Shown: in pieces, positions 1 to 7,601 of the stretch
Layout of the letters: each line of letters begins with the position of its first letter
Position numbering within the stretch: position 1 is the stretch's first letter
Origin: Chloroflexota bacterium
GTDB lineage: Bacteria; Chloroflexota; Limnocylindria; Limnocylindrales; CSP1-4
Length of the DNA stretch: 11,730 nt
Direction: 5' to 3'
NCBI GenBank assembly: GCA_025355255.1
Contig: JANYAA010000455.1
Span: forward strand, 1 to 11,730
Position numbers and translations under genes: made by a program
Notes under the pieces: generated by a model
The model's input: only the letters and a program-made list of their open reading frames with translations
What the model was told of the DNA's origin: nothing
The model's database searches: none

Positions 1-2826
1 GTCGAGCTCGCGCAGGATGGCGTCTCGAACCAGACCGGCCGATGCCTCCGCCACGCGCGTCTGGATCGGCAGCCGATCCTCCGGCGGGGTCTCGATGACG
101 CTGAGGTCCCGGATGCCCGCGAGCGCGAGGTTCAGCGTTCGCGGGATGGGCGTGGCGGAGAGCGTCAGGACGTCCACCGATGAGCGCAGCTGCTTGAGCT
201 GCTCCTTGGCGGCCACGCCAAATCGCTGCTCCTCGTCCACAACCACAAGGCCCAGGTCGCGGAACGCCACGTCCTTGCTGAGTAGCCGGTGCGTGCCGAT
301 GACGACGTCCACCTTGCCCGCTGCCAGCCCCGCCACGGTGGCGCCCTGCTCTCGCGCGCTGACGAAGCGCGAGAGCAGCTTGACGGCCATCGGGTACGCA
401 GCAAAGCGCTGTGAGAACGTGGTGAAGTGCTGCCCTGCTAACACGGTAGTAGGGACAAGGACCGCAACCTGCTTGCCGTCCTGCACCGCCTTGAACGCGG
501 CCCGAAGCGCCACCTCGGTCTTGCCGTAGCCCACGTCGCCCACAACGAGCCGATCCATCGGCCGCCGGGTCTCCATGTCCACCTTGACCTCGACGATGGC
601 GCGCAGCTGGTCCGGCGTCTCCTCGTACGGGAAGGACGCCTCCAGCTCCATCTGCCAGGGCGAATCGGGCGCAAAGGCAAACCCCTCGGCCGCCTCGCGC
701 TTGGCGTAGAGCTTCAGCAGCTCATCGGCGAGATCCGCCACGGCCTTGCGGACACGCTGCTTGGTGCGCAGCCAGTCCGTCCCGCCAAGGCGGCTGAGCT
801 CGGGATGCTCCCCGCCCGAGTAGCGGCTGACGCGGCTGATCTGCTCCACGGGTACGAAGATCCGGTCGCCGGCGGCAAAGCTGAGCTCCAGATAGTCGCG
901 CTCTTCGCCCTCCTCGCCGCGCCTGAGCATCTGCTCGTAGCGCGCGATGCCGTGGTCGATGTGGACAACGAGGTCGCCCGTGGTGAGTCGCTCGAGGATG
1001 TCGCGCGGGACGATGCGCCGCATCGCCTTTGGCCGGCGCACGCGGACGTTGCCGAAGAGCTCGCGATCCGTGACCACGGCCAAACCGTCCGGGCCGCCGA
1101 AGAAGCCGCCATTGAGGCTGCGCTCGATGAGGGCGATGGCGCCCGGCGGTGGCGCTTCGGCGATGCGCGTGAGGATGCCCACGGGATGGCCGGCCTCGCC
1201 GAGGAGCTCCGACAGACGCGCCGCCTGGTCGCTGGCCAGGACCACGCGGGCCTTCTCGGCTAGCCAGTGCTCCACGCCGTCAACGAGTCGCTCCGTGCGG
1301 CCGGGGGGCAGGACGGGCTCGCGCCAGCCGAAGAGATCCCCTGATGTCAGGCCTTTCGCGGCGAACGCCATGCCTGCCGCCTCGCTGGCATCGGACTGCC
1401 ATGTCAGCTCCAGCGTCCGCGCCCCGTGGAGGTGGGCCTTCCAGTCGCGGGACGGCAGGAACCCGGACGGCCAGTCCCTGGGCAGATCGCCCTGCTCCAC
1501 GAGCTCCTTGTGGCGCTCCTCGGCCTGGCGCCAGAGGAAGTCCGCGGCCTCCGCGAGATCCCCAGGCTCGTCAAGCACCAGCAGCGTGGTTGCGTCGAGG
1601 TGGTCGAGACCCGTGGACGGCGCCACAAGCCGCGCCCAGACCTCGGCGGCATCGCCTGCCGCAAGCGCGCGACCGGCGGCCAGGGGCGCCGCGCCCGCGC
1701 CCTCGTCCACCGCCTCGCCGCCAAAGCGCGCCAGGTCGAGCGCCAGCCGCTCGGGCAGCTTGTTCGCAAGCTTGCCGAGCCTTGCCTTCAGCTCCGCGGC
1801 GCCGCCAGCGGGCAGCAGAAACTCCGTCGCCGGGAGCAGCGCAATCTCGCGTACCGCCTCCACGGAGCGCTGGTCCGTGGGGTCGAAGGCGCGCATGGAT
1901 TCGATCTCGTCGCCAAACAGCTCGATGCGCACGGGCAACGCGGCCGATGGCGGGAACACGTCCACGATGCCGCCGCGCCGTGCGAACTCACCGCGGCCCG
2001 CAACCTCCAGCACGGGTGCGTAGCCCAGGTTGAACAGGTCGGCGAGGAGCGTGTCCAGCGCGGTCCGAGCGCCGGGCTTCAGGACGCGGATCTTGGCGGG
2101 CAGATCGTCTGGCGCGATGGTCGCCTGGAGGAGCGCCTGCACGCTCGCAACGAGCACCTTGGCCTTGCCGCTGCGCCACGCCGCGAGCGCCGCCACGCGG
2201 GCCGCGGTCTCATCGGGCACGAGCTCGCTGCGCTCGTATGCCAGCGACGTCCGGGGCTCCAGCACCGCGACAAGGCTGGGATCACCGAGCCACGCGGCAA
2301 GCTCGTCCGCCACGCGGTCGCCGATCTCCGCATCGCGAGCCACCCAGCAGATCCGCTCCCCTTGCTCCGCGAGGGCCAGGGCGGCGGCCAAGAACGACTT
2401 GGCCCCGTGTGGAACCGAGGTCAGGCCGACATGCCGCCCGTGCATCCCCGGGGCAACGGCGCCCGGGCCCAGCCGCTCTCGGAGCGACGCGAAGGAGCCC
2501 GTGGCGTGGAGCAGCTTTGGCAGCGCCGCGAGGTCCGGGATGCGCCGCCCGCCGGTCCGCGAAGAACCCGCGTCCTTGCCGCGGATCCGCGCTGCCGATG
2601 ACGCCGCGGCACGCTTGCGAGCCTCCCCCTGCGCCTTGTCGGGGCGGGCGGCCCGCGCGCTCGCGGCAGGGTCCAGGAGCTCCACCTCGGCTTCGGCCGA
2701 GACGCGGTCGATGTCAATCAGGGCCTCGGTCTTCTCGACCGCAGCCCGTCTCGCCGCCCAGTCGGCGGCAACCTTCTCAGCTAGCTTGCGCTCGCGTGTG
2801 CTGCGCCCGCGCAGACCGTCGGTCAC
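1..2826 (-). CDS. mfd: Transcription-repair coupling factor Mfd, C-terminus cut by window edge
   Basis: Mfd is a DNA translocase that pushes stalled RNA polymerase off DNA and recruits UvrA. The frame is open from 2826 to the left edge (942 codons seen). In order it shows a degenerate P-loop of the UvrB-like module (HGAKS, residues 140-144), the UvrB-homology signature GEFARRGGIVDVFPP (279-293), the CarD-like RNA-polymerase interaction domain starting about GDLVVHIDHG (617), Walker A GDVGYGKT (763-770), the DEEQRF box (864-869) and SATPIPRT (890-897). By comparison with the family roughly 250 C-terminal residues (second translocase lobe, TRG motif, UvrA-masking domain) lie outside the window. 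The start is GTG at 2826, whose GTGA overlaps the pth stop; no strong Shine-Dalgarno is seen, so coupling is likely. Residues 1-95 are an unusual charged, Ala/Arg-rich extension before the normal start of the family. GTG at residue 48 is an alternative start. The identity is secure; the exact N-terminus is not. Confidence 0.96.
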   Translation of the reverse strand, partial: MTDGLRGRSTRERKLAEKVAADWAARRAAVEKTEALIDIDRVSAEAEVELLDPAASARAARPDKAQGEARKRAAASSAARIRGKDAGSSRTGGRRIPDLAALPKLLHATGSFASLRERLGPGAVAPGMHGRHVGLTSVPHGAKSFLAAALALAEQGERICWVARDAEIGDRVADELAAWLGDPSLVAVLEPRTSLAYERSELVPDETAARVAALAAWRSGKAKVLVASVQALLQATIAPDDLPAKIRVLKPGARTALDTLLADLFNLGYAPVLEVAGRGEFARRGGIVDVFPPSAALPVRIELFGDEIESMRAFDPTDQRSVEAVREIALLPATEFLLPAGGAAELKARLGKLANKLPERLALDLARFGGEAVDEGAGAAPLAAGRALAAGDAAEVWARLVAPSTGLDHLDATTLLVLDEPGDLAEAADFLWRQAEERHKELVEQGDLPRDWPSGFLPSRDWKAHLHGARTLELTWQSDASEAAGMAFAAKGLTSGDLFGWREPVLPPGRTERLVDGVEHWLAEKARVVLASDQAARLSELLGEAGHPVGILTRIAEAPPPGAIALIERSLNGGFFGGPDGLAVVTDRELFGNVRVRRPKAMRRIVPRDILERLTTGDLVVHIDHGIARYEQMLRRGEEGEERDYLELSFAAGDRIFVPVEQISRVSRYSGGEHPELSRLGGTDWLRTKQRVRKAVADLADELLKLYAKREAAEGFAFAPDSPWQMELEASFPYEETPDQLRAIVEVKVDMETRRPMDRLVVGDVGYGKTEVALRAAFKAVQDGKQVAVLVPTTVLAGQHFTTFSQRFAAYPMAVKLLSRFVSAREQGATVAGLAAGKVDVVIGTHRLLSKDVAFRDLGLVVVDEEQRFGVAAKEQLKQLRSSVDVLTLSATPIPRTLNLALAGIRDLSVIETPPEDRLPIQTRVAEASAGLVRDAILRELD

Positions 2827-3545
2827 TGGCGGCCGCCGCCGTCATTGTCGCCACCCGGCAGGAGCTTGCGCCAGCCGGTCTTCGTGCGGCGGATCCCTGC
2901 GCCATCGGCCGGCCCGCCAACCTCGCCCGGGGCAGGCTGGGGTACACCAACGGTCGCGCCGTCAGCTGCCCCCGGCGCCTGCAGCTCAAAGCTGTTGAAC
3001 CGGTTGGACGCCTTGGACGTCCCTTCGCGAACCCACGCCTCCGCGGCGTCCGCACAGGCATCGAGCAGGATCGGCAGCCGCGTCCGCTCGTCGGCGGCAA
3101 AGCGCGAGAGCACATGGTCGATGGCGCCGCGCCCGGGCTGGCCAATCCCCACGCGCAGACGGGCGTACTTCTCGGTGCCCAGCACGTCGATGATGGAGCG
3201 CAGCCCGTTGTGCCCGCCGTGGCTGCCGGACTCGCGGAAGCGCAGCTTGCCAAACGGCAGCGCAAAGTCGTCCGCGATCACCAGGACATCGGTCAGCGGC
3301 ACGTGGCCGCGCATCATCAGCTTCTGGACCGCGACGCCCGAGTCATTCATGTACGTCAGCGGCTTGGCGAGGGTGATCTCCATCCCCTTCCAGCGCAGCT
3401 CAACCGTCTCGGCGCTGTCGCGCTGGCGGCCGCGCCCGGACTTCCCGGCACGATCGGCGAGGCGGTCCAGGACCATCCAGCCGATGTTGTGGCGGGTCTC
3501 CGCGTACTGGGCGCCCGGGTTCCCCAGGCCCACGACGAGCTTCAC
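2823..3545 (-). CDS. pth: Peptidyl-tRNA hydrolase
   Basis: Pth is a cytosolic enzyme that cleaves the ester bond of peptidyl-tRNA released from stalled ribosomes and so recycles tRNA. The protein opens with VKLVVGLGNPG and carries the family's active-site residues: N9 (GNPG), H19 (TRHNIG), N67 (TYMN), D92 (ADDFALPFGKLR) and N113 (GGHNGLRS). I start it at GTG 3545 because the conserved Pth N-terminus begins there, with GGAGG about 13 bases upstream; the frame stays open to 3821 but that part shows no Pth homology and lies in a repeat-bearing spacer. The product is 240 residues against about 190 for the family. The core ends near the SNRFNSFEL segment, and about 45 extra Gly/Pro-rich then basic residues follow. 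Its TGA overlaps the mfd GTG by four bases, so the two genes form a coupled pair. Confidence 0.95.
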   Translation of the reverse strand: MKLVVGLGNPGAQYAETRHNIGWMVLDRLADRAGKSGRGRQRDSAETVELRWKGMEITLAKPLTYMNDSGVAVQKLMMRGHVPLTDVLVIADDFALPFGKLRFRESGSHGGHNGLRSIIDVLGTEKYARLRVGIGQPGRGAIDHVLSRFAADERTRLPILLDACADAAEAWVREGTSKASNRFNSFELQAPGAADGATVGVPQPAPGEVGGPADGAGIRRTKTGWRKLLPGGDNDGGGRQ

Positions 3546-3579
3546 GATGTGCTTGCGGCCTCCGAAAACACGGCTAACG

Positions 3580-3604
3580 GCCCCGGGACGACGTCCGGCG
3601 GGGC
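3580..3604 (-). other. GC-rich hairpin in the pth leader
   Basis: GCCCCG pairs with CGGGGC (3580-3585 with 3599-3604) and GGAC pairs with GTCC inside it (3586-3589 with 3593-3596), leaving a three-base loop and a two-base bulge. It lies about 35 bases upstream of the pth GTG. No T-run follows directly on the minus strand (only GTGTTTTC some 10 bases later), so it is a poor intrinsic terminator. A leader structure that affects translation or RNA stability is possible. Confidence 0.45.
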
Positions 3605-3615
3605 TCGACTCGCAT

Positions 3616-3642
3616 GGTAGCGCCCCCGGGCGCGCCGCTACC
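3616..3642. other. Hairpin upstream of pth
   Basis: GGTAGCG (3616-3622) is perfectly complementary to CGCTACC (3636-3642), with a 13-base C/G-only loop. It is next to the 3580-3604 hairpin, so the pth leader could fold as two consecutive stems. There is no T-run on either side, so a terminator role is not supported. Function unknown. Confidence 0.4.
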
Positions 3643-3654
3643 CGCGGGGCCCGG

Positions 3655-3671
3655 CGGGACTCCTGGTCACG
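3655..3671 (-). repeat. Dispersed repeat copy R0, inverted
   Basis: On the minus strand this reads CGTGACCAGGAGTCCCG. It matches the 17-base core shared by R2 and R3 at 15 of 17 positions. The flanks also match: GCGAAAAG before it resembles the AAA-rich flank of R2/R3, and CCGG after it resembles R3. Confidence 0.55.
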
Positions 3672-3770
3672 CTTTTCGCCTTCGCGAGCCCCATCACCGT
3701 CGGAACGAGACTGCGAATCCGCGATCTCGCCCTCGCGGGCCGTCGCGGGCGCCGTCCAGGCGTCCTGCTG

Positions 3771-3789
3771 GGACTGGCAGTCCGGTTTC
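3771..3789 (+). repeat. Dispersed repeat copy R1
   Basis: This stretch matches positions 3833-3851 (R2) at 16 of 19 bases. Its first 13 bases, GGACTGGCAGTCC, form a perfect palindrome around one central G, which the other copies have partly lost. Confidence 0.55.
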
Positions 3790-3830
3790 GCCGGCGGAAG
3801 TACCGGCGCATGTCTGCCCAAGGCGCAAAG

Positions 3831-3847
3831 CGTGACCGGCAGTCCCG
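3831..3847 (+). repeat. Dispersed repeat copy R2
   Basis: The core CGTGACCGGCAGTCCCG is identical to R3, 51 bases downstream. Both are preceded by a GCAAA-containing flank (GGCGCAAAG here). Confidence 0.65.
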
Positions 3848-3881
3848 TTTCAGCGGCGCGTGAGAGGCCCGGGGCAAAATC

Positions 3882-3898
3882 CGTGACCGGCAGTCCCG
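3882..3898 (+). repeat. Dispersed repeat copy R3
   Basis: This is a 17-of-17 match to the R2 core. It is preceded by GGGGCAAAATC, similar to R2, and followed by CCGG, as in the inverted copy R0. It ends about 20 bases from the ybeY stop codon. Confidence 0.65.
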
Positions 3899-3918
3899 CC
3901 GGCGAGTCAGCCGAGGGG

Positions 3919-4470
3919 TCAGCCGAGGAGGCGCTGCTCCAGCGCGCGCATCGCCGCCTCCTCGAGAGGCTCAGCGTGGTCCCAGCCGCACACGTGCAGC
4001 ACGCCGTGCGTCACGAGCAGGCGCAATTCGCTGCGGGCGTCCCACGCGACAGCGCCGGTCTGGCCGCCGCGGCCCGCCGAGGCCTGGTCCACCGCCCGCT
4101 CCACGGACACGATGATGTCGCCCAGGTGCTCGCGGGCGCCCGGCGGGAGCGTAAACGTCTCGGCCGGCAGTGCAAAGCCGCCAGTCGCCAGATCCGCGGC
4201 CTTGCCCTCGTGGTCCGGGTAGAACTCCGGCGGCAGCAGCGGGAAGGACAGCACGTCCGTGGCGCCGGTCTTGCCCATATGCTCGGCGTTGAGCTCCGCC
4301 AGCTCGGCATCGTCGGACAGGATCAGACCAAGCGATGCCGGCGAAGGCGCGCCAGCGGCGGAGAGCGCGAAGGCCGCAACCCGCGCCAACTCGACTGCCG
4401 GAAGCAGCCGCGCCACGTCATCGCGCCGCTCAATGTCAATCCGCCAAGGGCCGACGTAGTGGCTGCTCAC
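3919..4470 (-). CDS. ybeY: Endoribonuclease YbeY (rRNA maturation factor)
   Basis: YbeY is a single-strand-specific, metal-dependent endoribonuclease used in 16S rRNA 3'-end maturation and 70S ribosome quality control. The 183-residue product carries the family's H-x3-H-x5-H zinc motif as HGVLHVCGWDH (H155, H159, H165), followed by the usual acidic E-E-x-x-M-x-x-x-E tail. The middle has LSDDAELAELN and the GATDVLSFP segment, both typical of the family. The start is GTG 4470, whose GTGA overlaps the TGA of the upstream HD gene; the frame is open further upstream but only as antisense-like sequence inside that gene. Length is slightly above the usual 150-170, through a short N-terminal stretch and a loop around residues 85-115 (FYPDHEGKAADLATGG). 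Identity is secure. Confidence 0.95.
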   Translation of the reverse strand: MSSHYVGPWRIDIERRDDVARLLPAVELARVAAFALSAAGAPSPASLGLILSDDAELAELNAEHMGKTGATDVLSFPLLPPEFYPDHEGKAADLATGGFALPAETFTLPPGAREHLGDIIVSVERAVDQASAGRGGQTGAVAWDARSELRLLVTHGVLHVCGWDHAEPLEEAAMRALEQRLLG

Positions 4471-6611
4471 TTGTCGCCGGCCGCGCGACGCGACTCCAGC
4501 TCGACCACCTTGTTCTGCGGATACGCCACACGCTGGTGATACATCCCCAGGAGCTGGCCGATGAACGCCTCGCGGATCTTCTCGATGTCGCGGAAGGTCA
4601 AGGCGCACTCGTCAAACTGGTTGTCCGCCATGCGCTCGTCAATGATCCGGCCCACCATCGCGCGGATGGCCGCCTCATCGCGGGACGCCAGCGAACGCAC
4701 CGACGCCTCCACAGAATCGGCCAGCATGATGATCGCCGCCTCGCGGGTCTGCGGCTTGGGTCCGCCATGGCGGAAGCGGCGCGCGTCAACGGCATCAGCG
4801 GCCTTCCGACCCTCCGCCGTGGTGAGCCCGCCGTACGGCGTCGCGGCCTCGTCGCGGGCCCGGGCGTAGAAGTAGGACATCACGGCCGTCCCGTGGTGCT
4901 GTGGGATGTACGCGATGAGGGCCTTAGGCAGCTTCGCCCGATAGGCGATGTCGATGCCGGCGCTGACGTGGCTCTTGAGGAGCTGGGCCGAGGCGTCTGG
5001 GTCCAGGTCGTCGTGCAGGTTGTCCATGCCCCCCTGGTTCTCGATGAATGCGGCCGGGTTGGAGAGCTTGCCCACATCGTGGTAATACGCTGCAACGCGG
5101 GCCACCAGCGCGTCGGCGCCAATCGCCTCGGCCGCTCGCTCCGCAAGGTTGCCCACCATCAGCGAGTGGTGGTACGTCCCCGGCGTCTCCACAAGGAGCC
5201 GGCGCAGGAGCGGCTGCGACGGGTTGGCCAGCTCCAGCAGCTGGAACACGGTGAGGATCCCGAAGACGGAGCCCACAACCGCGAGCGAGCCAACGGTGGC
5301 CACAGCCGCGCCCCCGGACGCCACGGCGGCCGCCCCCATGAGCTCAAGGATCCCGCGCATGTCCTGGTCGCCCAAGAGCGCGAAGGTCACCACCACCAAG
5401 GCGTCCACGAGGAACACCGCGACACCCGCCTGGAGGAAGACCGCTAGCCGATCCCCTCGCCGGACCGTGACGATGCCGGCGATGCCGCCCAGCATCGTGT
5501 ACGCCGCCAGCTCCAGCCCGCCGCCGTTGACCGCCGCCGCCAGCACCGCGAGGAGCGCGGTCATCACCATTGCAGCGCCGGAGTCAAGCAGGACCGTGAG
5601 CAGCATCCCCACCGCGGCCACCGGCATGGCGTACGGGACCCAGGCACGGCCGGCCGTCAGCTTGAGGGCGAAGACGCTGACCAGCAGAAGCAGGCTCAGC
5701 AGCAGCAGCACGTTGTTGCGATGCCAGAACTCGCGCCGGAACCGCCAGGTCCAGAGCAGCAGCAGCGCGATGACAAGCACAGAGAGGATGACGAAGCCGA
5801 TAAGCCTCGCGACATCGACTCCGCCCTTGTTGAGTCCGAAGTAGTTGATGGCCTCAAACGCCACGGCATCGACACGGTCGCCGTTGCGGACGATGGAGTC
5901 CCCCTTTTCCCAGGACTTGGTGACGGGCGCCACGGCCTCAGCGGCGCGGTTCCGAGCGAGGGCGGTGAGCTGCGCCGAGTAGGACGAGTTGGGGACCACC
6001 AGTTGGCTGATCAGCGCGGCAGCCAGCGTGCGTTCGTCGGCGTTGAGGTCGCCCGCCATGCGATCCGCAACACCCGCGCGGATCATCGCGCTCTCAGCGT
6101 CGCGCAGCTCCGTCCGCTCCAGCGTGTCCAGCACGCGGGCAGCCTCCTTGCGCACGGCCGTCCAGCGCTCCGGCGTGAGCTCCAGCAACGTGGTACGCAC
6201 CGGCGTGCCCAGATCGGGCATCGTGTCGGCCAGGATCGTCGCGCGCTGCTCCTTGTTCACGCCCAGGGCGAAAGCGGCGTCCGTGGCGGCAACCCGCTGG
6301 TCAAGCAGCCTCGCCTGCTGGGCGGCAACGGCGGCCGCGGCAACCGACGTGAAGTCGTACTGCGGCGCAACAGCGGCCAGGGCCGCGTTCTGCTGCTGCG
6401 TTGTGAGATAGACCGACGAATACTGGCCGGTGCGCGGCGCAAGCACCAGCATCGGCGCTGGCTTGCCGAGCTCCAGCTGCGTCTGGGCGGGCAGCACGTC
6501 CAGGCCAAGGATCACCGAGACGGCGGCGATCAGCAGCAACGAGGCGCCGATGAGCCGCCACGCGTCACTGCGTGTAAAGGCGGCGGCAGCCTCGGTGGAT
6601 CTGGTCAGCAT
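4467..6611 (-). CDS. pgpH: 7TM-HD family cyclic-di-AMP phosphodiesterase, PgpH-like
   Basis: PgpH-type membrane proteins hydrolyse c-di-AMP to pApA with a cytoplasmic HD domain. The 714-residue protein has an N-terminal membrane segment (about 18-38), a long extracytoplasmic Ala/Gln-rich region matching the 7TMR-HDED layout (about 45-262), a cluster of hydrophobic helices (about 265-465), then the HD domain from ETPGTYHHSLMVGNLAERAA (near 474). Catalytic H511-D512 sits in YYHDVGK; IPQHHGTAVMSYFY and IIMLADSVEASVRSL are the other family metal-site segments. The C-terminus is RIIDERMADNQFDECALT plus a short tail. The start is ATG 6611, 33 bases after yqeY; its Shine-Dalgarno is weak (AGGGCGA, about 15 bases upstream). 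The stop overlaps ybeY by GTGA. Gene order with ybeY downstream is common for this family. Substrate is inferred from the family; no cyclase is in the window. Confidence 0.92.
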   Translation of the reverse strand: MLTRSTEAAAAFTRSDAWRLIGASLLLIAAVSVILGLDVLPAQTQLELGKPAPMLVLAPRTGQYSSVYLTTQQQNAALAAVAPQYDFTSVAAAAVAAQQARLLDQRVAATDAAFALGVNKEQRATILADTMPDLGTPVRTTLLELTPERWTAVRKEAARVLDTLERTELRDAESAMIRAGVADRMAGDLNADERTLAAALISQLVVPNSSYSAQLTALARNRAAEAVAPVTKSWEKGDSIVRNGDRVDAVAFEAINYFGLNKGGVDVARLIGFVILSVLVIALLLLWTWRFRREFWHRNNVLLLLSLLLLVSVFALKLTAGRAWVPYAMPVAAVGMLLTVLLDSGAAMVMTALLAVLAAAVNGGGLELAAYTMLGGIAGIVTVRRGDRLAVFLQAGVAVFLVDALVVVTFALLGDQDMRGILELMGAAAVASGGAAVATVGSLAVVGSVFGILTVFQLLELANPSQPLLRRLLVETPGTYHHSLMVGNLAERAAEAIGADALVARVAAYYHDVGKLSNPAAFIENQGGMDNLHDDLDPDASAQLLKSHVSAGIDIAYRAKLPKALIAYIPQHHGTAVMSYFYARARDEAATPYGGLTTAEGRKAADAVDARRFRHGGPKPQTREAAIIMLADSVEASVRSLASRDEAAIRAMVGRIIDERMADNQFDECALTFRDIEKIREAFIGQLLGMYHQRVAYPQNKVVELESRRAAGDK

Positions 6612-6644
6612 CGCAGTCAGCGTTCGCCCTGGCGCCGGGCGAGG

Positions 6645-7121
6645 CTAGTGCCCCGCCCCGTGTGCCGCCAAGTCTGCGCGCGCGAGGGCCGCGGCGACAA
6701 GCCCCGAGGCAACCTTGCCGTCGGCCTTGCCCTTGATCTTGGGGGACAGCCAGCCCATGACCTTGCCCATGTCGCGGGCAGACGCCGCGCCGGTTGCAGC
6801 GACAGCTTCAGCGATGAGGGCGCGCAGCTCGTCCTCGGTGAGGGCCTGCGGGAGGTAGTCGTTGAGGATGGCGAGGTCGCCTTCCTCCTTGGTGGCAAGG
6901 TCTTCGCGGCCGCCGGCGCGGAACGCCTCGATGCTCTCGCGGCGCATCTTGACTTCGCGGAGCACCGCGCTCAGCACTTCGTCGTCGGTGAGAGGCGCGA
7001 GCTTTGCCTTCTCGGCGTTGTTGACGGCGTTGATCGCCATGCGAAGGACGTCGCGGCGCAGCGAATCACCCGATCGCATCGCTGCGACGGTGTCCTGCTG
7101 GAGTCGTTCGCGAAGGGTCAC
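6645..7121 (-). CDS. yqeY: GatB/YqeY domain protein
   Basis: The 158-residue protein is a stand-alone YqeY, related to the C-terminal tRNA-binding tail of amidotransferase subunit GatB; its cellular role is not settled. It is all-helical in appearance, with the family's hallmarks: MTLRERLQQDTVAAMRSGD at the N-terminus, LRMAINAVNNAE, a VLREVKMRRESIEAF segment, DYLPQALTEDEL in the middle and DMGKVMGWLSPKIKGKADG before the end. Length and order match the family. The start is GTG 7121, with GAGGAG (7129-7134) seven bases upstream, a good Shine-Dalgarno. It follows rpsU by 145 bases, a neighbourhood widely seen for rpsU-yqeY, so the two are probably co-transcribed. Confidence 0.94.
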   Translation of the reverse strand: MTLRERLQQDTVAAMRSGDSLRRDVLRMAINAVNNAEKAKLAPLTDDEVLSAVLREVKMRRESIEAFRAGGREDLATKEEGDLAILNDYLPQALTEDELRALIAEAVAATGAASARDMGKVMGWLSPKIKGKADGKVASGLVAAALARADLAAHGAGH

Positions 7122-7190
7122 CGGATGGCTCCTCGGGCATCACGACGGGGCTGCGTGAGCGACGGCATCGTGATCGATGAGCTGCGTGCC

Positions 7191-7215
7191 GGACCGGACG
7201 GAGTGCGCCCGGTCC
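7191..7215 (-). other. Hairpin between rpsU and yqeY
   Basis: GGACCGG (7191-7197) pairs perfectly with CCGGTCC (7209-7215) around an 11-base loop, and the stem can be lengthened by two G-C pairs with one bulged C. It lies in the 145-base rpsU-yqeY gap. No T-run follows on the minus strand, so a full terminator is unlikely. An RNA-stability element or weak attenuator that would let S21 be made in excess of the downstream genes is a reasonable guess only. Confidence 0.4.
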
Positions 7216-7266
7216 CGGACGCTCGGGGAGGTGTGCCGTGGGCCGCGTCGCCGTGACCCTGGTGGC

Positions 7267-7452
7267 TCAGCCCTGGCTCGCTCGCGCGTTCTTCTTGCGC
7301 TTTGCTTCCTTGCGCTTCCGCTTCACAGACGGCTTCTCATAGTGCTCGCGACGGCGAGCTTCCGCGAGGATCCCGCTCTGCTGGATCTTCTTGTTGAAGC
7401 GACGCAGGGCGCTTTCGAACGTCTCGTTCTCGCCCACTCGGACTTCAGCCAA
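7267..7452 (-). CDS. rpsU: 30S ribosomal protein S21
   Basis: S21 is a small, very basic protein of the 30S subunit needed for initiation on many mRNAs. The 61-residue product has the full family pattern: [38 protein letters not shown] and the basic tail [14 protein letters not shown]. The start codon is TTG 7452, chosen because GAGGAGGTGA lies six bases upstream and because the nearby GTG in another frame meets a stop within six codons. It is the first gene after the promoter at 7573-7601, leaving a leader of about 115 bases. Downstream are yqeY and the PgpH-like gene in the same direction. Confidence 0.96.
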   Translation of the reverse strand: MAEVRVGENETFESALRRFNKKIQQSGILAEARRREHYEKPSVKRKRKEAKRKKNARASQG

Positions 7453-7458
7453 CCAGAT

Positions 7459-7468
7459 TCACCTCCTC
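7459..7468 (-). promoter_or_regulatory. Strong ribosome binding site of rpsU
   Basis: On the minus strand this reads GAGGAGGTGA, nearly the full anti-16S match, ending six bases before the TTG. It fixes TTG 7452 as the start of rpsU despite the rare codon. Confidence 0.85.
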
Positions 7469-7572
7469 GGGCAGGAGTCTCGTACCCGCCCTCCGCGCGC
7501 GATGCCCGACGGCGCAGGGGGCTCCCGACGGCTGGCACGCGTATGCGAACCGCCCTGTCGGCAGGCTGCCGG

Positions 7573-7601
7573 AGTGTACGCGGGGCGCTGGGGAGGGTCA
7601 A
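7573..7601 (-). promoter_or_regulatory. Sigma-70-type promoter driving rpsU and downstream genes
   Basis: On the minus strand a -35 box TTGACC (7596-7601) and a -10 box TACACT (7573-7578) are separated by exactly 17 bases. Each box differs from consensus at one (-35) or two (-10) positions. Expected transcription start is near 7566, giving a leader of about 115 bases to rpsU. Inside the leader the 9-mer CCCGACGGC (plus-strand reading) occurs twice, at 7506-7514 and about 18 bases further on, approximately. No other comparable promoter was seen for the minus-strand block. Confidence 0.65.

Larger units (their letters stand above)
3546..3918. other. Non-coding spacer between ybeY and pth
   Basis: This 373-base spacer breaks an otherwise compact gene block. 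I see no credible gene in it: the open frames on both strands are low-complexity Arg/Pro/Ser translations, and the two longest just extend neighbouring frames. It contains several copies of a short dispersed repeat in both orientations, plus two GC-rich hairpins close to the pth start. No strong minus-strand promoter was found; a TACCAT on the minus strand at 3612-3617 lacks a matching -35 box. Confidence 0.7.

Noticed and set aside
947..2601. Long plus-strand open frames opposite mfd (for example 947-2023 and 1426-2601)
   Set aside because: They are antisense to a fully motif-supported mfd; their translations are Arg/Pro/Ser-rich low complexity with no recognisable domain, as expected in GC-rich DNA.
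3546..3821. Longer pth with a 92-residue N-terminal extension starting at 3821
   Set aside because: The extra part covers the repeats and hairpins, has no Pth similarity, and the family's conserved N-terminus begins exactly at GTG 3545.
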